DNA of 44,046 nt from Anaerolineae bacterium (GCA_030950085.1 JAUZRW010000114.1:1-44046), one strand, 5' to 3'. Shown: positions 6,716-16,507, counted from the first letter of the stretch. The notes: generated by a model not told the origin, from the letters alone. A program made the numbers and translations.

Positions 6716-8737
6716 TTGTTTCAAGCAAAACGAGTGCTGATTATCACACGCGAAGTCAAATTCGCAACCAACGCCATCGCTACATTAGAAAAATATGGCT
6801 ACGAAGTGACAACATTCACCAATTCGCGCCCCGCATTGGATTTTTTACGCCAGAATCCGCAATCGTGTGCGCTATTGGATTTTCGTGTTAATGATATGTC
6901 AGCACCCGATACGCTTGACCATATGCGAGCCATGCAGCCCGATATCGCCTTAATCGCTGCCCCTAATCACCCCGCCGTGCATAACCTCAAAGAGAAGCAT
7001 AATATTCAGGCGATTATCAATATTCCCTATCCACTGCGGCGCTTTGTCGATGTGCTAGAAGAGGCACTGAAAAATGTACAAAAATCGCAACCTGATAAAG
7101 GTTCGGGGCAATCTTCTCAAATGCCCGACACATCACGTTCGGGTGATTTTACGGCAATTGAATTTTGGGTGTCGAATAACGAGGGCGGTGATATCGTTTT
7201 TGAGTTAGGGTCTGATGCGTCGAAAGATAAACAAGTTGCTGATGTTGAAACGACGGTGTTTGATAAATTAGCAGCCGAAGAACCTCCTATGCCCTCATTT
7301 GAGGAAGGGAGTACCATACGCGACTTACGTGACCACCTCAAAGACCCACACAATGTTCGTCGCTACCTTGAAGTTTTTTCCGATGATTCGACGGCGCGTA
7401 ATACGCAGTCTGCGGAAGACTATAACGAGCCAAATGCAGATTCGCGTTCCATTCCGGCGGCAGTCATTCTGGAAACAGCGATGGACGAATCAACCCCGAT
7501 TCGGACATTCTCTCTCAATGAGTTTATGAGCCGCGCCCAAGAAAGTGGAAAACAAATCCTTGTGCCGCCCTCATGGTTGCAGGAAGACCAGAAGTATTTT
7601 CGTGAACCCGAATTTTTGCCCGATGACTTACTCAGTATCAGTAGCACATTTGAATATACGGTGACGAGAACAACACCCAATGAAGCGCAACAGCAACAAA
7701 TCGAAACTGACCCGACCAATCTTGTCACTGACCTGCTAGAACCTGTGCAACGGTCACATCCATCAAAATCTTTGCCAGAAGAACCTACGTTGCCTGTCGC
7801 AGAAGTGCTCGATGAAGAAGAAGCGGCAGCACATACGGCAGATTTTGAGAAACTACAATCTGACGCTCAATTACCCATTACCGAAGAAGCAGAAATGGTT
7901 GTGGAAAGTGCGACAGCAAAAGGTGTTGCCTTCTCGGAATACGACAAATCTAACCCCTATGTGGCTCAACTTGCCTTAACGCTGACCCAAGTTTCGCTCG
8001 AATTATCGGTAGAGGCATCCGTATTGGTAAACGATGGGGAAATTATTGCGTATTCTGGCAACTTGCCGCGCGAAGATATTGAAGATTTGCGCGGACAGCT
8101 TGAAACTGATTGGAATGCAGACGGGGGTAAATCACGAATTCGCTTCATTACACTACCCGGTAGTGGGGCAGACTATATGTTGTTTACCTGTCAGACGGAA
8201 TCAAGCCATACTTTGTCTATGATATTTGGGGGCTTAACGCCACTACACATCATTCGTCGTCAAGGGAAGCGTCTGAGTGAAGCATTAGCAATCATACCTG
8301 AACCTGCGCCAACACCAGAAAGTTCGCCAGAAAAAGAAGCGGATGATGCGCTGCAAGTCTTAGCAGATGAAGATGTTGGTGAACGTGTTCCGCGCACGTT
8401 GCTATGGATTCTACGGAATGCTGCTACCATTATTCCAAACACAGTCGCTCAAGCAATCATCAAGAAATTGAATGCGGAACTCAAGCAACAAGGTTGGCAG
8501 GTTCATGAAATGGAAGTTCATCAAGATTTTGTCTATTTCTATGGTGATATGCCTGTCAGTTATGATGTAAAAACCGTTATCCGTGACTTGATGCAATCTA
8601 CCGCCACATTAGTTAGCCATGAATCCAACAATGCGGATACTGCAACCCTTTGGGATGATAGCTACCTTGTATTACAACCCGGACGAAAGATGGAAATCGA
8701 AGAAATTCAGCGTTTCATCAACTTCGCCCGTGAATAA
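6716..8737 (+). CDS. Pseudo-receiver / roadblock-like / Y1-transposase-like fusion protein
   Basis: The start is TTG, placed by an AGGAG site at about 6702-6706. Residues 5-125 look like a response-regulator receiver fold (VLIITREV, LLDFRVND with Asp55), but the acidic pair after strand 1 and the Lys-Pro are absent, so phosphotransfer is doubtful. Residues 130-410 are an acidic, low-complexity linker. Residues 412-525 resemble a roadblock/LC7 domain (ASVLVNDGEIIAYSG, TPLHIIRRQGKRL). Residues 556-673 resemble the IS200/RAYT Y1 fold (QQGWQVHEMEVHQDFVYF, VIRDLMQSTATLV, LWDDSYLV, EEIQRFIN). The His-x-His becomes Phe605-Val-Tyr607 and the catalytic Tyr appears to be Phe667, so this domain would be catalytically dead. 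Function is unknown. Confidence 0.65.
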   Translation: MFQAKRVLIITREVKFATNAIATLEKYGYEVTTFTNSRPALDFLRQNPQSCALLDFRVNDMSAPDTLDHMRAMQPDIALIAAPNHPAVHNLKEKHNIQAIINIPYPLRRFVDVLEEALKNVQKSQPDKGSGQSSQMPDTSRSGDFTAIEFWVSNNEGGDIVFELGSDASKDKQVADVETTVFDKLAAEEPPMPSFEEGSTIRDLRDHLKDPHNVRRYLEVFSDDSTARNTQSAEDYNEPNADSRSIPAAVILETAMDESTPIRTFSLNEFMSRAQESGKQILVPPSWLQEDQKYFREPEFLPDDLLSISSTFEYTVTRTTPNEAQQQQIETDPTNLVTDLLEPVQRSHPSKSLPEEPTLPVAEVLDEEEAAAHTADFEKLQSDAQLPITEEAEMVVESATAKGVAFSEYDKSNPYVAQLALTLTQVSLELSVEASVLVNDGEIIAYSGNLPREDIEDLRGQLETDWNADGGKSRIRFITLPGSGADYMLFTCQTESSHTLSMIFGGLTPLHIIRRQGKRLSEALAIIPEPAPTPESSPEKEADDALQVLADEDVGERVPRTLLWILRNAATIIPNTVAQAIIKKLNAELKQQGWQVHEMEVHQDFVYFYGDMPVSYDVKTVIRDLMQSTATLVSHESNNADTATLWDDSYLVLQPGRKMEIEEIQRFINFARE

Positions 8738-8779
8738 AATGTATGGAGGCGTGAATGACACTTCACGCCATTGTCTGTA

Positions 8780-9727
8780 TTACCTGTCTGCGTTGATGGT
8801 GATTTGGTCGATAACATAACCCTCAACAGTAACAGAGATAAATCGCATCGTCATGGTATTGTCATCTGCATCAACCTGTATAGCACCAAAATTACAATTA
8901 TCTTGGATGATACTGCCATCTTCCAAGACATCTTGGAAATCATAAAGTGGTATATGTCCCCCTGAGCCATTGACAATATAAGGTATGCCATCCTGTTCAA
9001 ACCGTTCGTAATGATGGGCATGACCTGTGATGACAGCATCAGCACCCCATTCAGCAAATGGCCAACGTAGTGCTGGTGTCGCATTATCCTCACTTGATGA
9101 ATAAGGCGGATGATGAGCAATGACGACTTGAAAAGGGCTTGTTGATGTTGCTAAGACACTTTGTAGCCATTGAGCTTGTATTGATTCGTCATCTATACCA
9201 TCAGGTTCTAAGCGATGGCTATCGAGCATAAAGAAGTGGATGGGACCCCGAACGAAATCATAATAACGCTCATTGCCCGGTAAGGTGAAATACTCAAAAT
9301 ACGGACCTGCCTCACCAGTACGCCAATCGTGATTGCCTAAGATGGGGTAGAAATTATTCAGCGCCGAGCCGTTACCGAAATTGCCGTTATAGTTGCCGAT
9401 GTAATCGCCATATAATTGACCAATATTATCATCAATGGTTTCCTCTGCTCCTGATGGATAATTATTATCGCCAACCGTCACAATGAAATCTGGATTCCAA
9501 CTTGTCACCATATCAGCGACACGCTGAGAAAAATAGCTTAGTGTTCCGTAATCGCCAATCACTGCAAAGCGGATACCATCTTCGGGCTTTACTTGAGAGG
9601 TGTAGGCTTCTGTAGATTGCGAGCAAATCAATTTATCGTCTGCTAATATATGATTGTGTGGTAACAGAATGATTGTGATGAAAAGTAGTGATAATACAAT
9701 ACGTGGAAGAATGAGTCTGGATTTCAT
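8780..9727 (-). CDS. Secreted metallophosphoesterase (purple acid phosphatase-like)
   Basis: An N-terminal hydrophobic signal segment (about residues 8-29) is followed by all calcineurin-like metal-site motifs in order: IGDYG, VGDNNYPSG, LGNHDW, AHHPPYSS and TGHAHHYER. The order and the GHxHxYER ending fit the tartrate-resistant/purple acid phosphatase branch. The predicted role is metal-dependent phosphomonoester or phosphodiester hydrolysis outside the membrane; the substrate is unknown. The length of 315 residues is normal. A GAGGA ribosome binding site precedes the ATG. It converges with the fusion gene at 6716-8737 and has no operon partner. Confidence 0.85.
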   Translation of the reverse strand: MKSRLILPRIVLSLLFITIILLPHNHILADDKLICSQSTEAYTSQVKPEDGIRFAVIGDYGTLSYFSQRVADMVTSWNPDFIVTVGDNNYPSGAEETIDDNIGQLYGDYIGNYNGNFGNGSALNNFYPILGNHDWRTGEAGPYFEYFTLPGNERYYDFVRGPIHFFMLDSHRLEPDGIDDESIQAQWLQSVLATSTSPFQVVIAHHPPYSSSEDNATPALRWPFAEWGADAVITGHAHHYERFEQDGIPYIVNGSGGHIPLYDFQDVLEDGSIIQDNCNFGAIQVDADDNTMTMRFISVTVEGYVIDQITINADR

Positions 9728-9965
9728 GAGTCCTCAGCTTAAAATAAGAGTCTGTCAACGACAATTCTATGTTGCAACTATGTATCATGATAATCCTATT
9801 TGAATGAGAAGTTGTCAAGATTTCTATACAGAATCATTATAGAACTATAATAATGTATCCAATGTTCATTTTGATGAGATATGATGTTCGTCAGCAACTA
9901 GACACATGCTTAATTTCAATATTTTTGCTCACTACAGAAGTAAGAATCGGTAAATAATTAAAAAT

Positions 9966-10030
9966 AAAATCTCGGTTTTGTAGGGGCGCAGCGCGCTGCG
10001 CCAGTACGACGGAATTCTAAAAACTTACCG
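9966..10030 (+). repeat. Family B repeat, copy 1
   Basis: The element reads AAAATCTCGGTTTTGTAG, then an 18-base perfect palindrome GGCGCAGCGCGCTGCGCC, then AGTACGACGGAATTCTAAAA and CTTACCG. The flanks match a reverse copy at 16346-16408. It sits in the 396-base space between the divergently transcribed phosphoesterase gene and polA. The remainder of that space is AT-rich and holds the polA promoter. Confidence 0.7.
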
Positions 10031-10068
10031 AAGGTTACTAGAAGCACCAATAAATAGGCAAATTTCTC

Positions 10069-10097
10069 TTGACTGTGTTATAATTCGCTCATATGTT
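10069..10097 (+). promoter_or_regulatory. Probable polA promoter
   Basis: TTGACT (10069-10074), a 17-base spacer and TATGTT (10092-10097) lie 27 bases before the start codon. A TATAAT inside the spacer is too close to this -35 box but could act with another. Confidence 0.6.
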
Positions 10098-10123
10098 CGT
10101 AGAGCAATAATTTAAGGATTCTT

Positions 10124-12988
10124 ATGGCAAATCGTCCTCTTTTATACCTTGTTGATGGTCATGCGGTGGCATATCGACAATTTCATGCCTTACCGGAAGC
10201 CGCCTTTAGTACCAAAAGCGGCGAAGTCACCAATGCTGTCTTTGGCTTCACGCGCATTCTGATTGATATATTGCTTGAAAAAAGACCAAAATATTTAGCG
10301 GTCTCCTTTGATGCCGGTCTCAGTGGTCGTGAAAAAGTTTATGAAGATTACAAAGCCACCCGCGAGAAAATGCCAGAATCGCTCGGTCAGCAACTCAAGC
10401 GTATTTATCAAGTGGTCGAAGCCTTTAATATCCCCATTTTACGGATAGATGGTTATGAAGCTGATGATGTGATAGGGACGATTGCAAAACAGGCAGAAAC
10501 ACAAGCTGTCGATGTGCATATTATCACGGGCGATAGGGACATTCTACAACTCTTGTCTGACAATGTGCGCGTACAATTGCCCGCCTTCAAAAGCCGCCCC
10601 GATATCATCTACGACATTCCTAAATTCATCGAAAAATATCAGATTCGCCCTGACCAACTGGTAGACCTTAAAGCCTTAATGGGCGATAGCAGCGATAATA
10701 TTCCCGGTGTACGGGGTGTCGGCGAAAAAACAGGGACTTCATTACTGCTGGAATATGAAACACTTGATGGCATTTACGACCATATCGAACTCATTAAAGG
10801 GAGTAAGCAAAAGAAACTAATCGAAGGTAAAGATTTAGCCTATCTCAGCCAAAATTTAGCCCAAATCCAGTTTGATTTGCCGATTCAACTAGAACTGGAA
10901 AATTGTGTCACACAAGATTTTGACTTTGATGAAGTGTCTTCGATTTTCCGTGACTTGGAGTTTCGTAGCTTATTTGACAAACTCGAAAGCTACAATATCT
11001 CGTCTATGCCAGAAACATCTCAGAGTTCATCGGATGAAATGAAACAGTTGGAGATGTTCGGTAGTACGCCATTTGATGAGGGTGCGCCTCCGCCGGATGA
11101 ATTATTTGAGACCGTGATTGTCCAAGATAAGGCGACATTAGATGACCTTGCGGAGACACTCATGCAAGCCAAAAGTATCGTCTGGGATGTGGAAACGACC
11201 AGTATTGACCAAATGTCAGCAAAACTTGTGGGGGTTGCTTTAGCAGTTGATTTTGAAGTTTATGATGAGGAAAATGATAGTCAAAAAAGCAAAGGCTACT
11301 ATATCCCTGTTGGGCATCATAGCGACCAAGACCAGATTGAAACCTATTTTGTGATGGATGCAATTGCGCCTGCCCTGACAAACCCTGATATCGAAAAAAT
11401 TGCTCATAATGCCATTTATGACCTTGTGGTGACGCAGCGTTATGGCTTGGATGTAAAACCTGTTGCCTTCGATACAATGCTGGCAGAATGGGTGCGTGAC
11501 CCTGTCAGTAAATTTTTAGGACTGAAAAATTTCGCACGTCAGTATCTTGAAATCCATATGACAGAAATTAAGGAACTCATCGGTAGTGGCAAGAATCAGC
11601 GCACAATGGATGATGTTTCGATTGAACGGGCTGCTCCTTATGCGATAGCCGATGCCATTGTGACGATGAAAGCGGCTCATTATTTGCGTGCAGAAATGGA
11701 AAAGAACGCACAAGAAAATCCCCCTAATGCGGGTAAATTGACTCCCTTGCAATTGATGGAAGAAATCGAAATACCAATTGTGCCGGTGATAGCTGATATG
11801 CAGCGTAAAGGGGTTCAGATTAATGTGCCTTTCTTGCAAGCAATGAGTGGCGAACTGGAATCACAGATTAACGCCTTGCAGCAAGAAATTTATACATTGG
11901 GCGAGTCGGGTGAATTCAACATCAACAGCCCTAAGCAATTGAACGAAATTTTGTTTGATAAACTCAAGTTGCCAGTTGAAGGTTTAGACAAGACAACACA
12001 TGGATTTTCGACCAATGCTGCGACACTCGATAAAATCAAAAATGAACATCCAATAGTCGAAAAAATTACCCATTATCGGGAATTGACCAAGTTAAAAAGT
12101 ACCTATGTGGATGCACTGCCTGCATTGGTCAATCGCAGTACGGGACGTGTTCATACCAATTATAATCAAACAGGTTCTTCTACTGGACGATTTAGCAGCA
12201 GCAATCCTAATTTACAAAATATCCCGATTCGTACAGAATTAGGACGCGCTGTTCGTAAGGCATTTATCGTGCCAGAAGGGTATGTCTTGTTAGCTGTCGA
12301 TTATAGCCAGATTGAATTGCGTGTGATGGCACATATCAGCCAAGACAAAACACTCATTGCAGCTTTTGAAGCCGGACAAGATATTCATCAGGCAACAGCC
12401 GCCGCCGTCTACGGGGTTGGTGTGGATGAAGTCGATTATGGGATGCGCGACTTTGCGAAGCGTGTTAATTTCGGTTTGATGTACGGCATGGGGCATTTTC
12501 GTTTAGCGCGTGAGAGTGATTTGACATTAGGCGAGGCGGAAAAATTCATCGAGCGTTATTTTGAGCGTATTCCGGGTGTCAAGCGTTATATCGACGAAAC
12601 CAAGAATTTTGTCAAAGAGCATGGCTACGTTGAAACATTATTAGGTCGTCGTCGCAATTTTGCCGCTTTACAAGGGGGACGAATCAGCAGCCAACGAGTC
12701 GGCGCACAAGAACGGGCGGCAATCAATATGCCTATTCAAGGTACAGCCGCCGATATCCTCAAAATTGCGATGATTAACTTGCATAAGGCACTGAAAGATA
12801 GTGATTCTGGTGCAGTGATGATTTTGCAAGTACACGATGAATTGGTATTAGAAGTGCCGGAAGACGAAATTGAAACCACGATAAAGCTGGTTGTCGATAC
12901 GATGCAGAATGCCTATGAATTGCGTGTGCCATTGGTTGCCAATGCTGAAGTCGGCAAAAATTGGCTCGAAATGGAGTCTGTTTCTTAA
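10124..12988 (+). CDS. polA: DNA polymerase I
   Basis: This 954-residue protein has the full three-domain plan. A 5'-3' exonuclease comes first (about 1-290: YLVDGHAVAYR, YEADDVIG, GDRDILQL, MGDSSDNIPGV). A 3'-5' exonuclease domain follows (about 325-535) in which acidic residues remain: WDVETTSID, HNAIYDLVV and YAIADAIV. Proofreading may therefore be active, unlike in Taq or Bacillus Pol I. The polymerase domain has motif A DYSQIELRVMAHIS (near residue 726), motif B RDFAKRVNFGLMYGMG and motif C QVHDELVLE. It fills gaps in replication and repair. An AAGGA ribosome binding site precedes the ATG. It is monocistronic. Confidence 0.96.
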   Translation: MANRPLLYLVDGHAVAYRQFHALPEAAFSTKSGEVTNAVFGFTRILIDILLEKRPKYLAVSFDAGLSGREKVYEDYKATREKMPESLGQQLKRIYQVVEAFNIPILRIDGYEADDVIGTIAKQAETQAVDVHIITGDRDILQLLSDNVRVQLPAFKSRPDIIYDIPKFIEKYQIRPDQLVDLKALMGDSSDNIPGVRGVGEKTGTSLLLEYETLDGIYDHIELIKGSKQKKLIEGKDLAYLSQNLAQIQFDLPIQLELENCVTQDFDFDEVSSIFRDLEFRSLFDKLESYNISSMPETSQSSSDEMKQLEMFGSTPFDEGAPPPDELFETVIVQDKATLDDLAETLMQAKSIVWDVETTSIDQMSAKLVGVALAVDFEVYDEENDSQKSKGYYIPVGHHSDQDQIETYFVMDAIAPALTNPDIEKIAHNAIYDLVVTQRYGLDVKPVAFDTMLAEWVRDPVSKFLGLKNFARQYLEIHMTEIKELIGSGKNQRTMDDVSIERAAPYAIADAIVTMKAAHYLRAEMEKNAQENPPNAGKLTPLQLMEEIEIPIVPVIADMQRKGVQINVPFLQAMSGELESQINALQQEIYTLGESGEFNINSPKQLNEILFDKLKLPVEGLDKTTHGFSTNAATLDKIKNEHPIVEKITHYRELTKLKSTYVDALPALVNRSTGRVHTNYNQTGSSTGRFSSSNPNLQNIPIRTELGRAVRKAFIVPEGYVLLAVDYSQIELRVMAHISQDKTLIAAFEAGQDIHQATAAAVYGVGVDEVDYGMRDFAKRVNFGLMYGMGHFRLARESDLTLGEAEKFIERYFERIPGVKRYIDETKNFVKEHGYVETLLGRRRNFAALQGGRISSQRVGAQERAAINMPIQGTAADILKIAMINLHKALKDSDSGAVMILQVHDELVLEVPEDEIETTIKLVVDTMQNAYELRVPLVANAEVGKNWLEMESVS

Positions 12989-13060
12989 TTTAGGAACATG
13001 ATAATCATCTCTAGCGTCTTGCAGGGACTATCGACTTGTTTCGCGTTTCTAACGCTTGTG

Positions 13061-13069
13061 CTATACTGC
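13061..13069 (+). promoter_or_regulatory. Probable extended -10 promoter of argF
   Basis: TGCTATACT lies 48 bases before the argF start codon, with the TG dinucleotide of an extended -10 element. No good -35 box is seen at 17 bases. Confidence 0.5.
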
Positions 13070-13117
13070 AAATAGTTCCGAATACTCAAATTTCACATAG
13101 AAAGATTCTGTCACTTC

Positions 13118-14041
13118 ATGAAGCATTTTCTGGATTTGGCGACTTGGGAAACCAATGAACTAAAACATATCCTCGACCTCGCTGTACATCTCAAAAAAGA
13201 ATGGCAAACAGGAGGCAATCGTCCGGTTTTAAGCAACAAAATTCTGGGTATGATTTTCCAGAAGCCCTCGCTTAGAACACGGGTCTCGTTTGAAGTAGCG
13301 ATGAAGCATCTTGGCGGGAGTGCCATTATGCTGGGACCCCAAGAAATTGGACTCGGCAAGCGCGAGAGTATCCCTGATGTAGCACGGGTACTCAGTGGCT
13401 ATGTCGATATCATCATGGCACGGGTTTTTGACCATGCTCATGTGACTGAATTGGCAGAATGGTCACGAGTTCCGGTGATAAATGGTCTCAGCGACGATAC
13501 GCATCCTTGCCAAGCGATGGCTGATTTGCTGACAATTTATGAACGTTTCGGGCGTGTAGAGGGTCTGAAAATAGCCTATATTGGTGATGGTAATAATGTC
13601 GCTGTCTCATTGCTTTATGCCTCAGCACATTTTGGGCTAAATTTTGCTATCGCTACACCAGAAGGTCATGAACTCCCTCAAACAGTCCGCGATAAAGTGA
13701 CAGAAATTAAGTCTCGTAGCGGTATTGACGTGCTTGAAACAACACATCCGCAAATGGCTGTCGAAGATGCTGATGTGATTTATACGGATACTTGGATTAG
13801 TATGGGGCAAGAGGCGGAAACGGCAGAGCGTCTTAAAACGTTTGCACCCTATCAAATTAACGCGGATTTGCTGCAACAAAGCAAAAAATCTAGTATTGTT
13901 TTACATTGTTTGCCTGCTCATCGTGGTGACGAAATTACCGATGAGGTTGCCGATGGGAGACAGTCAGCAATTTTTCAGCAGGCAGAGAATCGTCTGCACG
14001 CACAAAAAGCTATTCTCGTACATCTCTTGACACATAGATAG
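13118..14041 (+). CDS. argF: Ornithine carbamoyltransferase
   Basis: The enzyme transfers carbamoyl from carbamoyl phosphate to ornithine to make citrulline for arginine synthesis. The carbamoyl-phosphate loop appears as KPSLRTRVSFE, where many members have STRTR. Later motifs are DDTHPCQAMADL, DTWISMGQE (the ornithine-side SMG loop) and HCLPAHRGDEIT with the catalytic cysteine. The length of 307 residues is normal. SLRTR also occurs in specialised carbamoyltransferases, so a succinyl- or acetyl-ornithine variant cannot be fully excluded, but the HCLPAHRG and SMG signatures favour ordinary OTCase. No other arg gene is close. The TPR gene follows after 16 bases and is probably cotranscribed. 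Confidence 0.9.
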   Translation: MKHFLDLATWETNELKHILDLAVHLKKEWQTGGNRPVLSNKILGMIFQKPSLRTRVSFEVAMKHLGGSAIMLGPQEIGLGKRESIPDVARVLSGYVDIIMARVFDHAHVTELAEWSRVPVINGLSDDTHPCQAMADLLTIYERFGRVEGLKIAYIGDGNNVAVSLLYASAHFGLNFAIATPEGHELPQTVRDKVTEIKSRSGIDVLETTHPQMAVEDADVIYTDTWISMGQEAETAERLKTFAPYQINADLLQQSKKSSIVLHCLPAHRGDEITDEVADGRQSAIFQQAENRLHAQKAILVHLLTHR

Positions 14042-14057
14042 TGGTGGATTTTCACTA

Positions 14058-16295
14058 ATGACTAACCCGCAAGAATTCGACAAATTAATGGAATCTGGGG
14101 CTGGGGCTGGCTGGGATGGTCGCTGGCAAGATGCTGTAGAAGCATTTTCGCAGGCTGTCAAAATTAAGCCTGATGATGCTGATGCGAATAACAACCTTGC
14201 TCTTGCCCTGTTCAACACCGGAGAGTTGGATAATTCGCTCAAGTTTTACAAGCGAGCGCACCAACTAGCTCCGAATGACCCTGAACCGCTTGAACGCAGC
14301 GCCGATGTGCTTGAACGTATGGGCAAGAATAAAGAAGCGGCGGGAAATTATGTCAAAGTCTCTGATGCCTACCTTAAGCAGCGTAATCTCAATAAGGCGA
14401 TTGAAAATTGGGAACGGGCAACATATCTGAATCCGGGTATGGTGAGTGTTCATGCGAGAATGGCACAAGCCTATGAGCGCGTTGGTAATAAGGGCAAAAC
14501 CATTCGTGAATATTTGACGATGGCTTATCATTTCCAGAAGATGAAAGAAGACCAACGGGCGGTTCGGGCAGTCAACCGAGCTTTACGTCTGGATAAAACC
14601 AACGCACAGGCGCTTAATTTCTTGCGTTCATTGCAATCAGGTCGCGCTTTACCAGATGATATTATTAAGCGCGAGCCACCCTCTAAGCGCGACTTGCTTG
14701 ATGACCCTGCTGCCTCTCACGATGATGATAGACGCAATGTGGGCGAGGCGCATCCATTAGGTCCCATTGGTGAGGCGTTGGATGAAGCGATGGAGCTTTT
14801 GGCGCAGTATGTCGTTGAGAGTGGTCTCAATGAGTATGTTATGCACGCTATGCAGGGTATGACCTGTCAGCGTCAAGGCGATAATCAAGAGGCAGCAGCG
14901 GCTTATGCACAAGCTGATGAAGCCGGACTTCAACATCCATCACTCAAATTAGCTCTGGGTGGATTATTGGTGCTAAATGAACAAGCTGCGGAGGCGATTC
15001 CTCACTTAGAACAAGCCATCCCCAATGAAACTTTGTTACCCGGCGCTTTGCATGGTCTCGGCTTGTCTTACTTCAAACTCGGTAAACATAAGGATGCCTC
15101 ACGTTACTTGATTCAGAGTTTGCGTGCGGTGGATACTAACCTGACAGAAAAACCCAAAGAGCAAGAAGATCTTTCCAAAGTTTACGATAGCTTACTATCG
15201 GCATTGGATGGACGAAGCCCCGAAGTGTTGAAAACGATTAACGAACGCTTCATTGGGATGTTAAGTGGTAAGGATTGGAAACAGAGTATTGCGGAAACAC
15301 GCCGTCATTTGGATGAAACGTTGCGTGATGAAGGTGGTCAAGGGGTTGTCGATATTCTTGTGGCACGCGGCGGCGATGACCTTGCAGATATGGTGACGGG
15401 TGTTGACCGTTATATTCGTAATGGCTTGTATACCTTAGCCATGGATGAAGCTCACCGTGCTGTTGAGAAATCCCCTTATTATTTACCTATCCATGTTCGC
15501 ATGGCAGAAGTCATGATGAAGGAAGGGCGTATACGACAAGCCATTAACAAGTACAACATGGTTGCGAAATCGTACCTCGTTCGTGAAGAAAATGACCGTG
15601 CCGCCGCAATTTTGTATGAAGTGCTAGAGATGGCACCACTTGATACCGATGTGCGTGTGAACTTAATCCACTTACTAGAAGGGGAAAAGCGGCTTGATGA
15701 GGCACTCGACCAATATATTGACCTTGCCGAAACATTCCAGCAATTAGGTGATTTTGAACATGCCAGCCAAACTTTTGAAGCGGCAGGTAAAATGGCGGCT
15801 GAAATTAACGCCTCTGCTGATAAAGTCGTGCAAATCAAGCACTATATTGCTGATATTAACCAGATGCGCTTGAATACCCGTGAAGCGCAACGCATCTATG
15901 AAGAGATTTTGACAGTTAAGGCTGATGATGAGAAGGCGCTGCGCTCTCTGATTGATATTTACTTTACCCAAGACAATCGGGTGGAGGCGGTCAAGCGATT
16001 AGATGTGCTGCTCGGCTTGTACGCGAAAGCCGGTGATGTGAAGAAAATCGAAGGGCTGTTAAGCGATTTGGTACTGACTAATCCAAATGATACGGCATTA
16101 CGGCAGCGTTTGGCTTCGATTTATCGGCGCTTAAATCGTACCCGCGAAGCGATTGAACAACTAGATGCGCTGGGTGAGTTACAGCTTGATGCTGGGTTGA
16201 CGCAAGAAGCGTGTCAAACTATCAAGCAGATTGTTACGCTAGGTCCAGAAAACCTTGATGATTATAAGCGATTGCTACAACAACTCGGTTGCTAG
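14058..16295 (+). CDS. Large TPR repeat protein
   Basis: The 745-residue soluble protein is built of tetratricopeptide repeats through most of its length, for example WQDAVEAFSQAVKIKPDDAD and TREAIEQLDALGELQLDAG. There is a less regular stretch at about residues 205-245 and another around 375-450. It has no signal peptide or membrane segment, so it is a cytoplasmic scaffold or adaptor; no partner can be named. Similar long TPR proteins are common in Chloroflexota. It follows argF by 16 bases and may share its transcript, although a functional link with arginine synthesis is not evident. After it, a 297-base space contains one family B repeat and one family A repeat. Confidence 0.82.
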   Translation: MTNPQEFDKLMESGAGAGWDGRWQDAVEAFSQAVKIKPDDADANNNLALALFNTGELDNSLKFYKRAHQLAPNDPEPLERSADVLERMGKNKEAAGNYVKVSDAYLKQRNLNKAIENWERATYLNPGMVSVHARMAQAYERVGNKGKTIREYLTMAYHFQKMKEDQRAVRAVNRALRLDKTNAQALNFLRSLQSGRALPDDIIKREPPSKRDLLDDPAASHDDDRRNVGEAHPLGPIGEALDEAMELLAQYVVESGLNEYVMHAMQGMTCQRQGDNQEAAAAYAQADEAGLQHPSLKLALGGLLVLNEQAAEAIPHLEQAIPNETLLPGALHGLGLSYFKLGKHKDASRYLIQSLRAVDTNLTEKPKEQEDLSKVYDSLLSALDGRSPEVLKTINERFIGMLSGKDWKQSIAETRRHLDETLRDEGGQGVVDILVARGGDDLADMVTGVDRYIRNGLYTLAMDEAHRAVEKSPYYLPIHVRMAEVMMKEGRIRQAINKYNMVAKSYLVREENDRAAAILYEVLEMAPLDTDVRVNLIHLLEGEKRLDEALDQYIDLAETFQQLGDFEHASQTFEAAGKMAAEINASADKVVQIKHYIADINQMRLNTREAQRIYEEILTVKADDEKALRSLIDIYFTQDNRVEAVKRLDVLLGLYAKAGDVKKIEGLLSDLVLTNPNDTALRQRLASIYRRLNRTREAIEQLDALGELQLDAGLTQEACQTIKQIVTLGPENLDDYKRLLQQLGC

Positions 16296-16345
16296 TGCGC
16301 TCCTGATGCAAACAACAACGGGCGACCACATAGGGTTTGCTCTTG

Positions 16346-16408
16346 CGGTATGTTTTAGAATTCCGTCGTAGTGGCACGATATATCATACCACTATAAAAC
16401 GAGATTTT
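16346..16408 (-). repeat. Family B repeat, copy 2
   Basis: Read on the minus strand it gives AAAATCTCGTTTTATAG, a hairpin GTGGTATGATA / TATCGTGCCAC, then TACGACGGAATTCTAAAA and CATACCG. The flanks are nearly those of copy 1 at 9966-10030. The hairpin arms are entirely different yet still pair, with two G-U pairs. Confidence 0.7.
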
Positions 16409-16417
16409 TTCTGAATA

Positions 16418-16507
16418 CTTGTTTAACAAAGTGACTATGTTGAACCTGTAGACACTCGCTCACCTTGCCATTTTGTGTGAGGCGCGGTGAAACCCTGAAA
16501 GGGGCTT
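16418..16507 (-). repeat. Family A repeat, copy 2
   Basis: This is a full-length copy read from the minus strand: AAGCCCC(T) at the 16507 end through CGCCTCACACAAAATGGC to TTTGTTAAACAAG at the 16418 end. It lies 85 bases before cdaA and directly beside family B copy 2. Confidence 0.88.

Noticed and set aside
6716-8737. An active IS200/IS605 transposase gene
   Set aside because: The transposase-like domain is fused to signalling domains and appears to lack both histidines and the catalytic tyrosine.
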